The notes below the pieces were generated by a model, which had not been told where the DNA came from, did not search any database, and saw only the letters and a list, made by a program, of their open reading frames with translations. Shown here piece by piece: positions 17,424-25,600 of a stretch of 64,000 bases of DNA. The DNA lies in the NCBI RefSeq assembly GCF_014852685.1, contig NZ_JACZDF010000007.1, forward strand, positions 124,001 through 188,000. The letters are read 5' to 3'. This DNA comes from Flavimobilis rhizosphaerae. Lineage in GTDB: Bacteria; Actinomycetota; Actinomycetes; Actinomycetales; Cellulomonadaceae. A program made the position numbers and the translations under genes. Within the stretch, counting starts at the first letter, position 1. Each line of letters begins with the position of its first letter.

Positions 17424-18473
17424 ATGAGCACGACGTGGCCCCAGCTCCTCCGTCGGCTCGTCGCCGGTGACGACCTCCCGCGCGATGACGTCGCCTGGGC
17501 CATGGACCAGGTCATGGCCGGTCAGGTCCCGCCGGCTCGCCTCGCGGGACTTCTCGTCGCGCTCCGCGCCAAGGGGGAGACCGTCGAGGAGCTCACGGCG
17601 CTCGCCGACGTCATGCTCGAGCACGCGGTGCCGTACGCGGCACGCGTCGAGCGTGCCGTCGACATCGTCGGGACCGGCGGCGACATGGCGAACACCGTGA
17701 ACATCTCGTCGATGGCAGCGATCGTCGTCGCGGGCACGGGCCTCACCGTCGTCAAGCACGGCAACAGGTCCGCGTCCTCGACGACCGGCTCCGCCGACGT
17801 TCTCGAGGCGCTCGGCATCGATCTCGACCACACGCCCGCGCGCGTCGCGCGGATCGGGGCGGAGGCAGGCATCACGTTCTGCTTCGCGAAGACGTTCCAC
17901 CCGGCGATGCGGCACGCGGGTGCCGTCCGTGGTGAGCTTGGCATCCCGACGGCCTTCAACTTCCTCGGGCCGCTGACGAACCCGGCCCAGCCCGGCGCGA
18001 TCGCGGTCGGGTGTGCGGACCTGCGGATGGCTCCGCTCATGGCCGGCGTGTTCGCGACGCGCGGCACGCACGCGCTCGTGTTCCGCGGCGCCGACGGCCT
18101 CGACGAGCTCGCGGCCAACGGCCGTGCCGACGTGTGGGAGGTCCGCGGCGGCGCCGTCGAGCGCACGACGCTCGACGCGACGGAAGAGCTCGGGCTCGAC
18201 CCGGTGACCGTGGCCGACCTGCGCGGCGGGGAGGCAGAGCACAACGCGGCCGTCGTGAGGCGGGTGCTCGACGGCGAGGACGGGCTCGTGCGTCAGACGG
18301 TACTGCTCAACGCCGCCGCCGCGATCGTCGCGGACGGATCGCTGCCAGGCACGGGCGAGGGCGCTCTCGTCGACCGCCTCCGGGCGGGTCTCGACCATGC
18401 CGCGCACGCGGTCGACTCGGGAGCCGCTCGCGGCAGGCTCGAGGCGTGGGCGCGTGCGAGCGCGTCCGACTGA
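17424..18473 (+). CDS. trpD: Anthranilate phosphoribosyltransferase
   Basis: A 349-residue enzyme that transfers the phosphoribosyl group of PRPP to anthranilate in tryptophan synthesis. DIVGTGGDMANTVNIS is the PRPP-binding loop, VKHGNRSASSTTGSADVLEALG the anthranilate and PRPP region, and GLDELA follows in the C-terminal part. The ATG at 17424 has GAGG upstream and follows the receiver-like gene by ten bases. No other trp gene is near. The trpD next to ctaE layout, divergent, is the same as Rv2192c-Rv2193 in Mycobacterium. Confidence 0.95.
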   Translation: MSTTWPQLLRRLVAGDDLPRDDVAWAMDQVMAGQVPPARLAGLLVALRAKGETVEELTALADVMLEHAVPYAARVERAVDIVGTGGDMANTVNISSMAAIVVAGTGLTVVKHGNRSASSTTGSADVLEALGIDLDHTPARVARIGAEAGITFCFAKTFHPAMRHAGAVRGELGIPTAFNFLGPLTNPAQPGAIAVGCADLRMAPLMAGVFATRGTHALVFRGADGLDELAANGRADVWEVRGGAVERTTLDATEELGLDPVTVADLRGGEAEHNAAVVRRVLDGEDGLVRQTVLLNAAAAIVADGSLPGTGEGALVDRLRAGLDHAAHAVDSGAARGRLEAWARASASD

Positions 18474-18526
18474 GCCCGTCGGGCTGAGCGTGTCCTGCGG
18501 AACCGCTCGCGCCCCGGACTTCGGCG

Positions 18527-18808
18527 TCAGTCGCCGAGGCCGAGGTCGAACGCGCGGTCGAGCTCGGTCGACGAGTACGTGCGGAACGCCAGGTGGGTCT
18601 GCGTGCGCTGCACGCCGTCGACCTTGTTGATGCCGTCAGCGATGACGCCGGCGAGATCGTCATGGTTCCGCACGCGCACGATCGCGATGAGGTCGTTGTC
18701 GCCCGTGACCGAGTAGACCTCGTCGACGCCGCGGATCGCCGTGATCGTCTCCGCGACCTCGGGGATGCGGGCGGGGATCGCGTCGATCATGACGATGGCG
18801 GTGAGCAT
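18527..18808 (-). CDS. Stand-alone Lrp/AsnC ligand-binding (RAM) domain protein
   Basis: A 93-residue protein consisting only of the regulator-of-amino-acid-metabolism domain of Lrp/AsnC regulators. It begins MLTAIVMIDAIPARIPEVAE, includes GVDEVYSVTGDNDLIAIVRV and ends after TQTHLAFRTYSS. There is no helix-turn-helix. Such stand-alone domains form ring-shaped multimers that bind amino acids. The link to trpD next door is only positional. AAGGAG seven bases before the ATG makes the start secure. Confidence 0.88.
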   Translation of the reverse strand: MLTAIVMIDAIPARIPEVAETITAIRGVDEVYSVTGDNDLIAIVRVRNHDDLAGVIADGINKVDGVQRTQTHLAFRTYSSTELDRAFDLGLGD

Positions 18809-18882
18809 GGGGACTCCTTCGTGGCGCTCCGGCTGTGCTCGTCCCATCCTGCCACCGCTGTGCCGAGGCTGGCTGGAACGAC

Positions 18883-20778
18883 TCAGTCCGCAGGTGCCCC
18901 GTCGCCGGCTCCACGGGCGTCCCGGGCCTGGGCTGCGAGCGCGCCGTACGCGCCCGGTCCGTGGACGGCGCACGAGAACGGGTGCGTCGTGCGGACGAGT
19001 CTGACACCGGGGGAGTCAAGCCAGTCGAGCAGCAGAAGGGTCTCCTCGGGGTGGGCCGCGGTCGCGGGCACGACGGGCGGCAGGACCACCTCGGCCGTCG
19101 CGGTCGCAGCGTCGATCGTCAAGTAGGGGTCGGTCCCGACGGGGGCGATCGCGGTCGCAGCGAGCCGACCGTGCCGGACGACGACGACCTCCCACGCGCC
19201 GTCGTCCCGCGCCCGAGCCGCGACGAGCTCGTCGCAGGCCGACATCTGCGCAAACCGTTCCCGGCGTGCGGCACCATCGACGACCGCGGCGATGCGGTCG
19301 CGCTCGACGGCGGCCTGCTCGAAGCGCTCCTCGGCCGAGTAGCGCATGATGCGGGCGAGCATCCGCTCGACGACCGACCCGGGGTCATCGCTCATCGCGG
19401 ACCGGGCGGCCGCGACCTCGGCGTCGTGCGCGGCGCGCGATGCACGTCCGTCGGCGTCGTCCCCGGCAACGCACGGTCCCGCGCACCGACCGAGGTCGAG
19501 CAGCGGGCACGCGGCGGCCCCCGGCCGTGCGACGAGCGGGAGCCTCCGGGTGCAGCGCCGGACGTCGAGCGCGGACTGGAGTCCCTCGAGCGCGGCCTGC
19601 GCCGTGCGCCGGGAGAGGAAAGGCCCGATGTGCCACGCCCCCTCACGACGGGGCGCCGTCGGGGCGGCCGTCCCGACGTCCTCGGCCCGCACACCGGCGA
19701 CGGCAGCATCTGCTGCACCCTCGGTCTCTGCGACGACCTGCGTGACGATGCTGAGGCGCGGGTGCGGCTCGTCGGTGAGCCGGACCCACGGCATGCGCTC
19801 GGGGAACCGGGACCGACGGTTGTAGCGCGGCGAGTGCTCCGCGATGAGCCGGAGCTCGCGCACCTGCGCCTCGAGGCGGGTCGCGCACGGCACGGCCGAG
19901 ACGCGCTCGGCGATCGTCACCATCTCGGTCATGCGGCGCCGGGTCTCGGCGCGCGTGAAGTAGCTGCGCACACGGGTGCGAACGTCGACCGACGTCCCGA
20001 CGTAGAGGACCTCGCCGTCGGGGGCGTGGAACATGTACACGCCGGGTCCGCGCGGCATCTCGTCCGCGAGGTGCCGCTTGGCTCGCACGGCAGGGGCCAC
20101 CGGATCGACCGCAGACGCGAGGTCCTCGAGATGCGTGATGCCCCACGGGGCGAGCCTGCCGAGGAGTGCGTGGAGGACATCGACCGTGGCACGCGCATCC
20201 GAGAGTGCTCGGTGGTCCGGAACCGTCGTCGCGCCGAAGAGCTGCGCGAGCGTGCCGAGCCTGTGGTTGCGGACCTCGTCCTTGGGGACGACGCGGCGGG
20301 CGAGAGCGACCGTGTCGACGACCTCGAACCGGGGCCACGGGGTGTCCGTGGCTCGTGCCGCCGCCTTGAGGAAACCGACGTCGAAGCGCGCGTTGTGCGC
20401 GACGAGCACGGCGCCGTGCGCGAACTCGAGAAACGCCGGGAGGACCGCCTCGATCCGTGGGGCGTCGATGACCATGGCTGTCGTGATGCCGGTGAGGACC
20501 GTGATCTGTGGAGGGACGGGGCCGCCAGGGTTGACGAGGGTCTGGAACTCCCCGAGGATCTCGCCGCCGCGCACCTTGACCGCGCCGATCTCCGTGATGG
20601 CGTCGGTCGCTGGTGCCGTCCCCGTCGTCTCGAGGTCGACGACGACGAAGGTCACGTCACGCAGGTCGGTGCCGAGGTCGTCGAGCGCGCCCTGGACACC
20701 GACGGCGTCAGGCGCGACGACCGGACGCCGCAGCCCGGTTCCCGGGTGGTGCGTCCCGGATGTTGTCGAGGCCTTCAT
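18883..20778 (-). CDS. DEDDh 3'-5' exonuclease fused to a UvrC-like GIY-YIG region
   Basis: A 631-residue two-part nuclease. Residues about 38-210 are a DnaQ-type exonuclease with DLETTG, HNARFD and HRALSDA supplying the DEDDh residues. Residues about 235-330 are a GIY-YIG domain (GPGVYMFHAPDGEVLYVGTS), followed by a UvrC-like Cys-rich stretch (CPLLDLGRCAGPC) and a UvrB/C-like helical region (RFEQAAVERDRI). It lacks the UvrC endonuclease and HhH parts. Mycobacterium Rv2191, beside trpD, has the same fusion. The ATG at 20778 lies seven bases after a TACGGT box; a start ten codons upstream is the alternative. A repair or proofreading role is inferred. Confidence 0.88.
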   Translation of the reverse strand: MKASTTSGTHHPGTGLRRPVVAPDAVGVQGALDDLGTDLRDVTFVVVDLETTGTAPATDAITEIGAVKVRGGEILGEFQTLVNPGGPVPPQITVLTGITTAMVIDAPRIEAVLPAFLEFAHGAVLVAHNARFDVGFLKAAARATDTPWPRFEVVDTVALARRVVPKDEVRNHRLGTLAQLFGATTVPDHRALSDARATVDVLHALLGRLAPWGITHLEDLASAVDPVAPAVRAKRHLADEMPRGPGVYMFHAPDGEVLYVGTSVDVRTRVRSYFTRAETRRRMTEMVTIAERVSAVPCATRLEAQVRELRLIAEHSPRYNRRSRFPERMPWVRLTDEPHPRLSIVTQVVAETEGAADAAVAGVRAEDVGTAAPTAPRREGAWHIGPFLSRRTAQAALEGLQSALDVRRCTRRLPLVARPGAAACPLLDLGRCAGPCVAGDDADGRASRAAHDAEVAAARSAMSDDPGSVVERMLARIMRYSAEERFEQAAVERDRIAAVVDGAARRERFAQMSACDELVAARARDDGAWEVVVVRHGRLAATAIAPVGTDPYLTIDAATATAEVVLPPVVPATAAHPEETLLLLDWLDSPGVRLVRTTHPFSCAVHGPGAYGALAAQARDARGAGDGAPAD

Positions 20779-20785
20779 GGACGCG

Positions 20786-20791
20786 ACCGTA
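20786..20791 (-). promoter_or_regulatory. -10 box of the exonuclease gene, leaderless start
   Basis: TACGGT on the minus strand with seven bases to the ATG at 20778. Confidence 0.5.
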
Positions 20792-20850
20792 CGCTGCGGC
20801 ACCGACATCCGGCGTCGACCTCGTGCGAAGGGGCGTGCGACCTGGGCAGA

Positions 20851-20890
20851 CGCCGATGGCGGCGTCCCGGAGGGGACGCCGCCATCGGCG
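20851..20890 (-). terminator. 18-bp perfect hairpin after fadD
   Basis: Arms 20851-20868 and 20873-20890 with loop GGAG, 15 bases after the acyl-CoA ligase stop. Confidence 0.8.
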
Positions 20891-20904
20891 GGACTCGGGA
20901 GTCG

Positions 20905-22722
20905 TCAGACCGTTCCGGGCGACGCGACGCCGTCGTAGAGCGCCTCGACGTCGTCGCCGAAGTCCTCGAGGACGAGCGACCGCTTGACCTTGAGCGACGG
21001 CGTGAGATAGCCGTTGGCGATCGTGAAGTCGGTCGGCAGGATGCGGAACTTGCGGATCGACTCTGCACGAGACACGGCCTTGTTGGCACGGGTCACGGCC
21101 TTGTCGATCGCTGCGAGGACGTCAGGGTCCTCCATCGCCTGCTCGAGCGTGAGCTCGGGCTTGCCGCGCGCCGTGAGCCACGTGGGCAGCGACTCCGCGT
21201 CGAGGGTGATCATCGCGGCGATGAACGGCTTGGCGTCGCCGACGACGACGCACTGCGAGACGAGCGCGTGCGCGCGGACGCGGTCCTCGAGGATCGCGGG
21301 GGCGACGTTCTTGCCGCCTGCGGTGACGATGAGCTCCTTCTTGCGCCCCGTGATCCGGATGTAGCCGTCGGCGTCGACAGAACCGAGGTCGCCCGTGCGG
21401 AACCAGCCGTCCTCGAACGCCTCCGCGGTCGCCTCGGGGTTGTTGTGGTAGCCCCGGAAAACCTGGGGGCCGCGGACGAGGAGCTCGCCGTCGTCGGCGA
21501 CGCGGACCGCGGCGCCCGGCAGCGGTGGGCCCACCGTCCCGATCTTCGTGAGTGCCGGGAGGTTGACGGAGACCGGCGCGGTCGTCTCCGTGAGGCCGTA
21601 GCCCTCGAGCACCGAGAGCCCGACGCCGCGGTAGAAGTGGCCGAGTCGCTCGCCGAGGGCTGCGCCGCCCGAGATCGCGTAGCGCGCGTCGCCGCCGAGC
21701 GCCGCCCGGATCTTCGTGAGCACGAGCGCGTCGGCGATCTTGTGGCGCAGACCGAGCATGGGCGGGACCTTGCCGTCGTCCTGCGCGCGCGACCACGCGA
21801 TCGCGGTCGCGGCGGCCCAGTAGAAGATCTTGCCCTTGCCGCCGGCGATGGCCTTCTGCTCCGAGGAGTTGTAGACCTTCTCGAAGACGCGGGGGACCGA
21901 GAGGATGAACGTGGGCTTGAACGCTGCGAGGTCGGGCAGAAGCGTCCCGACGTCGGGCGTGTGGCCGAGGACGACGTTGGCGGGCACCGTGAGGACGCCG
22001 ATGAACCGCGCGAAGACGTGAGCGAGCGGCATGAACAGGAGCGTCCGACGCCCAGGGACGCCGACGACCTCCGGGAGCTTCTCGATCGCGTTGAGGCAGA
22101 GCGTCACGAAGTTCTCGTGAGTGAGCTCGGCACCCTTGGGTCGCCCCGTCGTGCCCGACGTGTAGATGATCGTCGAGAGCGAGTCGAGCGTCGCGAGGGA
22201 GCGACGGCGCGCGATCTCCTCGTCGGCGACGTCGGCTCCGCGTGCGACGATCGCGTCGATGCCGCCCTCGTCGAGGACGAGGACCTCCCCGAGCGATGGG
22301 CACTTGCGTCGTACCTGCTCGATCGTCGCGGCGTGGGCAGAGGTCTCGACGACGACGTGCTTGACGTCCGCATCGGTGAGGATCCACTGGACCTGCTTCG
22401 CGCTCGACGTCTCGTAGAGGGGGACGGGCACCGCACCGGCAGCCCAGATCGACCAGTCGAGGAGCGACCACTCGTAACGGGTGCGGGACATGATCCCGAC
22501 CCGGTCGCCGGGCTCGACGCCCATGCCGACGAGGCCCTTGGCGACCGCGACGACCTGCGCCTCGAACTCGCGGGCCGAGATCGACCGCCAGGGCGCGCCC
22601 TCGGCAGTCTTCACCTCGATGATCGCCATGTCGGGGAAGCGCTCGAGGCGACCCGCGAGAAGGCTGTTGATGTTCTCGGACCGGGGTGGGTCGACGAGGA
22701 TTGGCGTGCGGTGCTCGCTCAT
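20905..22722 (-). CDS. Long-chain fatty acid-CoA ligase (FadD15-like)
   Basis: A 605-residue AMP-forming ligase that activates fatty acids with ATP and CoA. IIYTSGTTGRPKGAELTH is the P-loop motif, LEGYGLTETTAPVS the adenine and acyl motif, and YIRITGRKKELIVTAGGKNV the hinge with the catalytic C-terminal region. It has the class layout of bacterial FadD15-type enzymes, without a signal peptide. GGAG six bases before the ATG sets the start, and a TAACCT box (22755-22760, minus strand) could be the promoter. The neighbour in Mycobacterium synteny is Rv2187 (fadD15). Confidence 0.93.
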   Translation of the reverse strand: MSEHRTPILVDPPRSENINSLLAGRLERFPDMAIIEVKTAEGAPWRSISAREFEAQVVAVAKGLVGMGVEPGDRVGIMSRTRYEWSLLDWSIWAAGAVPVPLYETSSAKQVQWILTDADVKHVVVETSAHAATIEQVRRKCPSLGEVLVLDEGGIDAIVARGADVADEEIARRRSLATLDSLSTIIYTSGTTGRPKGAELTHENFVTLCLNAIEKLPEVVGVPGRRTLLFMPLAHVFARFIGVLTVPANVVLGHTPDVGTLLPDLAAFKPTFILSVPRVFEKVYNSSEQKAIAGGKGKIFYWAAATAIAWSRAQDDGKVPPMLGLRHKIADALVLTKIRAALGGDARYAISGGAALGERLGHFYRGVGLSVLEGYGLTETTAPVSVNLPALTKIGTVGPPLPGAAVRVADDGELLVRGPQVFRGYHNNPEATAEAFEDGWFRTGDLGSVDADGYIRITGRKKELIVTAGGKNVAPAILEDRVRAHALVSQCVVVGDAKPFIAAMITLDAESLPTWLTARGKPELTLEQAMEDPDVLAAIDKAVTRANKAVSRAESIRKFRILPTDFTIANGYLTPSLKVKRSLVLEDFGDDVEALYDGVASPGTV

Positions 22723-22982
22723 TCTGACTCCAGTGGCAGTGGGCGTGTGCCCACAGGTTAGCGGGCCGCGAGGGGCCCTGTGAGCACCGTCGCATTATCA
22801 CGGCCGACCGTCACCGATCCGTGACCTAGGTCCCGGGCGGGGAGGTGAGGGGCGTGCCCGCTGCTCGGGCCGTGTTTCCGTGACCCGGGACGTCCGGTGC
22901 TGGAAGCGATCTCGTGCTGTGGCACGCTTGGTGCTCGGAGTAGCGCCGACGGGCGTTGCCGGACGACAGGAGCAGGATTCGG

Positions 22983-23927
22983 ATGCACGCGCTCGGTGTG
23001 GACATCGGCGGTACGAAGATCGCGGCCGGCGTGGTCGACGAGAACGGGACGATCCTCGCCCAGGTGAGGCGCCCGACCGACCCCACCGATGCACCGAGCA
23101 TCGACCGCGCGATCGCGGCCGCGTACCACGAGCTCGCAGCAGAGCACGAGATCGGCGCGATCGGTCTCGCCGCCGCCGGCTTCTGCAGCCCCGACCGGCG
23201 CAGCGTCGCCTTCGGGCCGAACATCGGCGCGTGGCGCGACTACCCGCTCGCCGAGAGGGTCGCCGAGCTCACCGACACGTCGATCCCCGTCGTGGTCGAG
23301 AACGACGCGAATGCGGCCGGATGGGCCGAGTTCCGCTACGGCGTCGGTGCGGGCACGGACGACTTCCTCATGCTCACGGTCGGCACCGGCCTCGGGGGGG
23401 CCGCGGTCGTCGGCGGTGCGCTCGTTCGCGGCGCCTACGGCGTCGCGACCGAGGTCGGTCACATGCGTGTCGTCCCGGACGGACGGCTCTGCGGCTGCGG
23501 GCACTTCGGCTGCTGGGAGCAGTACGCGTCCGGCTCAGCGCTCGTGCGGACCGCGCGCGCCGCGCTCGTCGCGCACCCCGACCGCGCGGCACGGCTGCGC
23601 GAGCTCGCCGAGGGCGGCGAGCTCGTCGGCCCCCACGTGACGACCGCAGCCCAAGAAGGCGACCCGCTCGCGATCGAGCTCTTCGCTGCGCTCGGCCGCT
23701 GGCTCGGCGAGGGCGCCGCGACCGTCGCGGCCTTCATGGACCCGTCCGTCATCGCGATCGGCGGTGGCGTCGGAGACGCGGGCGACCTCCTCCTGCGCCC
23801 GACGCAGGAGGCCTTCGAGCGCGTCCTGCCCGCCCGCACCCATCGTTCGCGCCTCGCGACGATCGCGATCGCGACGCTCGGCAACGACGCGGGGATGGTC
23901 GGCGCGGCCGACCTCGCGCGACACTGA
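22983..23927 (+). CDS. ROK-family sugar kinase, probably glucokinase
   Basis: A 314-residue ROK kinase without a DNA-binding N-terminus, so an enzyme rather than a repressor. GVDIGGTKIAAGVVD is the ATP-binding loop, VVVENDANAAGWAEF contains the catalytic Asp, GTGLGGAAVV and GHMRVVPDGRLCGCGHFGCWEQYASG follow, the last being the CxCGxxGCxE zinc site. Glucose is the likely substrate but other hexoses are possible. The ATG has an AGGAGCAGGA region upstream. It diverges from fadD over 260 bases, which hold no other gene that I can support. Confidence 0.88.
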   Translation: MHALGVDIGGTKIAAGVVDENGTILAQVRRPTDPTDAPSIDRAIAAAYHELAAEHEIGAIGLAAAGFCSPDRRSVAFGPNIGAWRDYPLAERVAELTDTSIPVVVENDANAAGWAEFRYGVGAGTDDFLMLTVGTGLGGAAVVGGALVRGAYGVATEVGHMRVVPDGRLCGCGHFGCWEQYASGSALVRTARAALVAHPDRAARLRELAEGGELVGPHVTTAAQEGDPLAIELFAALGRWLGEGAATVAAFMDPSVIAIGGGVGDAGDLLLRPTQEAFERVLPARTHRSRLATIAIATLGNDAGMVGAADLARH

Positions 23928-23964
23928 CGACGCCGGACGCCGGACGCCGCAGACGCAGGGTCCG

Positions 23965-24007
23965 ACGACGAGGGGCGCGGACCGCAACGGTCCGCGCCCC
24001 TCGTCGT
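23965..24007. terminator. 19-bp perfect hairpin after the ROK kinase
   Basis: Arms 23965-23983 and 23989-24007 with loop GCAAC, between convergent genes. Confidence 0.85.
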
Positions 24008-24018
24008 GCACGGGGTGC

Positions 24019-24630
24019 CTACACCCAGGGCTCGTCGTCGCCGTGCGCGTCGCCCCGCTCGTGGGGGAGACGCCAGAGGAGGACCCCGGCGCCCGCGGCG
24101 AGCAGCCCGGCACCGCCCCAGGCGACGACCGACGGCATGACGCGGACGAGAAGCGCCGAGAGGACGAGCGCGAGGATGCCGCCCGCGACCGCGAACCACG
24201 CCATCGTCAGCACGGGGTCGCCGCCGAGGATCGGGCCGGGTTCCGGCGGCACGAAGTGGCTCTGCTCGTCCTCGAGGTCGATCTCCTCCTGGGAAGCCAC
24301 GTGGTCACGCGGGCCGATGGGCTTGACGCCCGGGAGCGTCGGGACGTCGGTGAGCCACGGCCGGGGCCGCACATCGACGTCGTCCGTCGCCGCGCGGACG
24401 TCGTCGAGGCCGGCGACGATCCGGGCGAACTCCGAGTCCGTGTCGAGGCCGGGTGCCCCGGCGGCGGGGGCGCCTGACGCGTGAGGAGCGTCGGGTGCGG
24501 TAGGTTTCTCCGCAGGATCAGGGGTGCTCGCGTCGTCGTGCATCGTCCGACCGCCGTCCGTGGCCTCGTCCGGGAGTTCGCCCGGGGACTCGTCACGGCC
24601 CTGCGTGGGATCGACGTTGGGTTCCACCAT
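24019..24630 (-). CDS. Two-helix membrane protein with long acidic N-terminus
   Basis: A 203-residue protein: about 115 residues of charged, Pro/Asp-rich and probably disordered sequence, then SHFVPPEPGPILGGDPVL before two membrane helices (about residues 143-163 and 168-188) and a short acidic tail. The FVPPEP segment ahead of two helices recurs in a conserved actinobacterial membrane family whose function I do not know. The ATG at 24630 follows a -10 box by seven bases and is taken as a leaderless start. It diverges from the acyltransferase through a shared palindromic box. Confidence 0.7.
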   Translation of the reverse strand: MVEPNVDPTQGRDESPGELPDEATDGGRTMHDDASTPDPAEKPTAPDAPHASGAPAAGAPGLDTDSEFARIVAGLDDVRAATDDVDVRPRPWLTDVPTLPGVKPIGPRDHVASQEEIDLEDEQSHFVPPEPGPILGGDPVLTMAWFAVAGGILALVLSALLVRVMPSVVAWGGAGLLAAGAGVLLWRLPHERGDAHGDDEPWV

Positions 24631-24637
24631 GCAGATC

Positions 24638-24647
24638 ACTCTAGAGT
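24638..24647. promoter_or_regulatory. Palindromic ACTCTAGAGT giving a -10 box on both strands
   Basis: The perfect ten-base palindrome reads TAGAGT on each strand. On the minus strand it lies seven bases before the ATG at 24630; on the plus strand it lies about 40 bases before the acyltransferase TTG. The two divergent promoters would share four central base pairs. Confidence 0.5.
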
Positions 24648-24688
24648 CGGAAGGTGCGCCCTGTCGGAGGCGCGAGGAGGAAGCTGCG

Positions 24689-25483
24689 TTGTTCTACTGG
24701 CTCATGAAGAAGATCGTCGCCGGTCCTTGGCTGAAGCTGTACTTCCGCCCGTGGACCCGCGGGCTCGAGAACGTGCCCGCGACCGGCGGGGCGATCCTCG
24801 CGAGCAACCACCTCGCCGTCATCGACTCGTTCGTACTGCCGATCGTCCTCGACCGCGAGATCGTCTTCATCGGCAAGTCCGAGTACTTCACGGGTACGGG
24901 CCTCAAGGGCCGGCTCCAGGCGAAGTTCTTCCGCGGTGTCGGGACGATCCCCGTCGACCGCTCGGGGGGCAAAGCGTCGGAGGCGGCGCTCAACACGGGG
25001 CTCGCGCGGTTGCGCGAGGGCGGGTTGTTCGGCATCTACCCCGAGGGGACGCGCAGCCCCGACGGTCGCCTCTACCGCGGCAAGACGGGCGTTGCGCGTC
25101 TCGCTCTCGAGTCGGGCTGCCCGGTCGTGCCCGTCGCGATGATCGCGACGGAGAAGGCCCAGCCGCTCGGCAAGGTCATGCCGCGTCCCGTGCGCGTCGG
25201 CGTGGTCGTGGGGGAGCCTCTCGACTTCTCCCGCTACCACGGCATGCAGGACGACCGCTTCATCCTGCGCTCCGTCACGGACGAGATCATGTACGCGCTC
25301 ATGAGTCTCTCGGGCCAGGAGTACGTCGACATCTACGCGGCGACCGCCAAGGCGCGCCTCGCCTCGGGACAGAAGTCCGGTGCCGACGCCCCCGCGGCAC
25401 GCAAGGCTCCTGGTGGACGTACCGCCCCGGACGTCCATGTGCCGGTCCCGCCCGAGGAGGGCGCGGCACCGCCAGTAGACTGA
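24689..25483 (+). CDS. 1-acylglycerol-3-phosphate O-acyltransferase (PlsC family)
   Basis: A 264-residue acyltransferase that adds the second acyl chain to lysophosphatidate or a related acceptor at the membrane. SNHLAVIDSFVLP is the NHx4D catalytic motif and FGIYPEGTRSPDGRLYRGKT the EGTRS glycerol-phosphate motif. The TTG at 24689 is chosen because AGGAGG lies about nine bases upstream and the product begins MFYWLMKKIVAGPW, as related proteins do. The C-terminal 40 residues are Pro/Ala-rich and probably disordered. Mycobacterial Rv2182c is the positional equivalent. Confidence 0.9.
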   Translation: MFYWLMKKIVAGPWLKLYFRPWTRGLENVPATGGAILASNHLAVIDSFVLPIVLDREIVFIGKSEYFTGTGLKGRLQAKFFRGVGTIPVDRSGGKASEAALNTGLARLREGGLFGIYPEGTRSPDGRLYRGKTGVARLALESGCPVVPVAMIATEKAQPLGKVMPRPVRVGVVVGEPLDFSRYHGMQDDRFILRSVTDEIMYALMSLSGQEYVDIYAATAKARLASGQKSGADAPAARKAPGGRTAPDVHVPVPPEEGAAPPVD

Positions 25484-25600
25484 CGGTGGCGCGGGCGGCC
25501 CTGCCGCACTGCGCTCCGCGGTCCGGAAATCCACGGCCCGTCGAGCTCGGCGCACACCCGCGTCGCAGGCCCGCGGGCGACGATGAGAGGTAGTTCTTCG

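Noticed and set aside
18835-22761. A 1308-codon open frame on the plus strand opposite the exonuclease and fadD genes
   Set aside because: Its translation is Arg/Asp/Glu/Val-rich with no domain, and both genes on the other strand have clear motifs. It is open only because of high GC at third positions.
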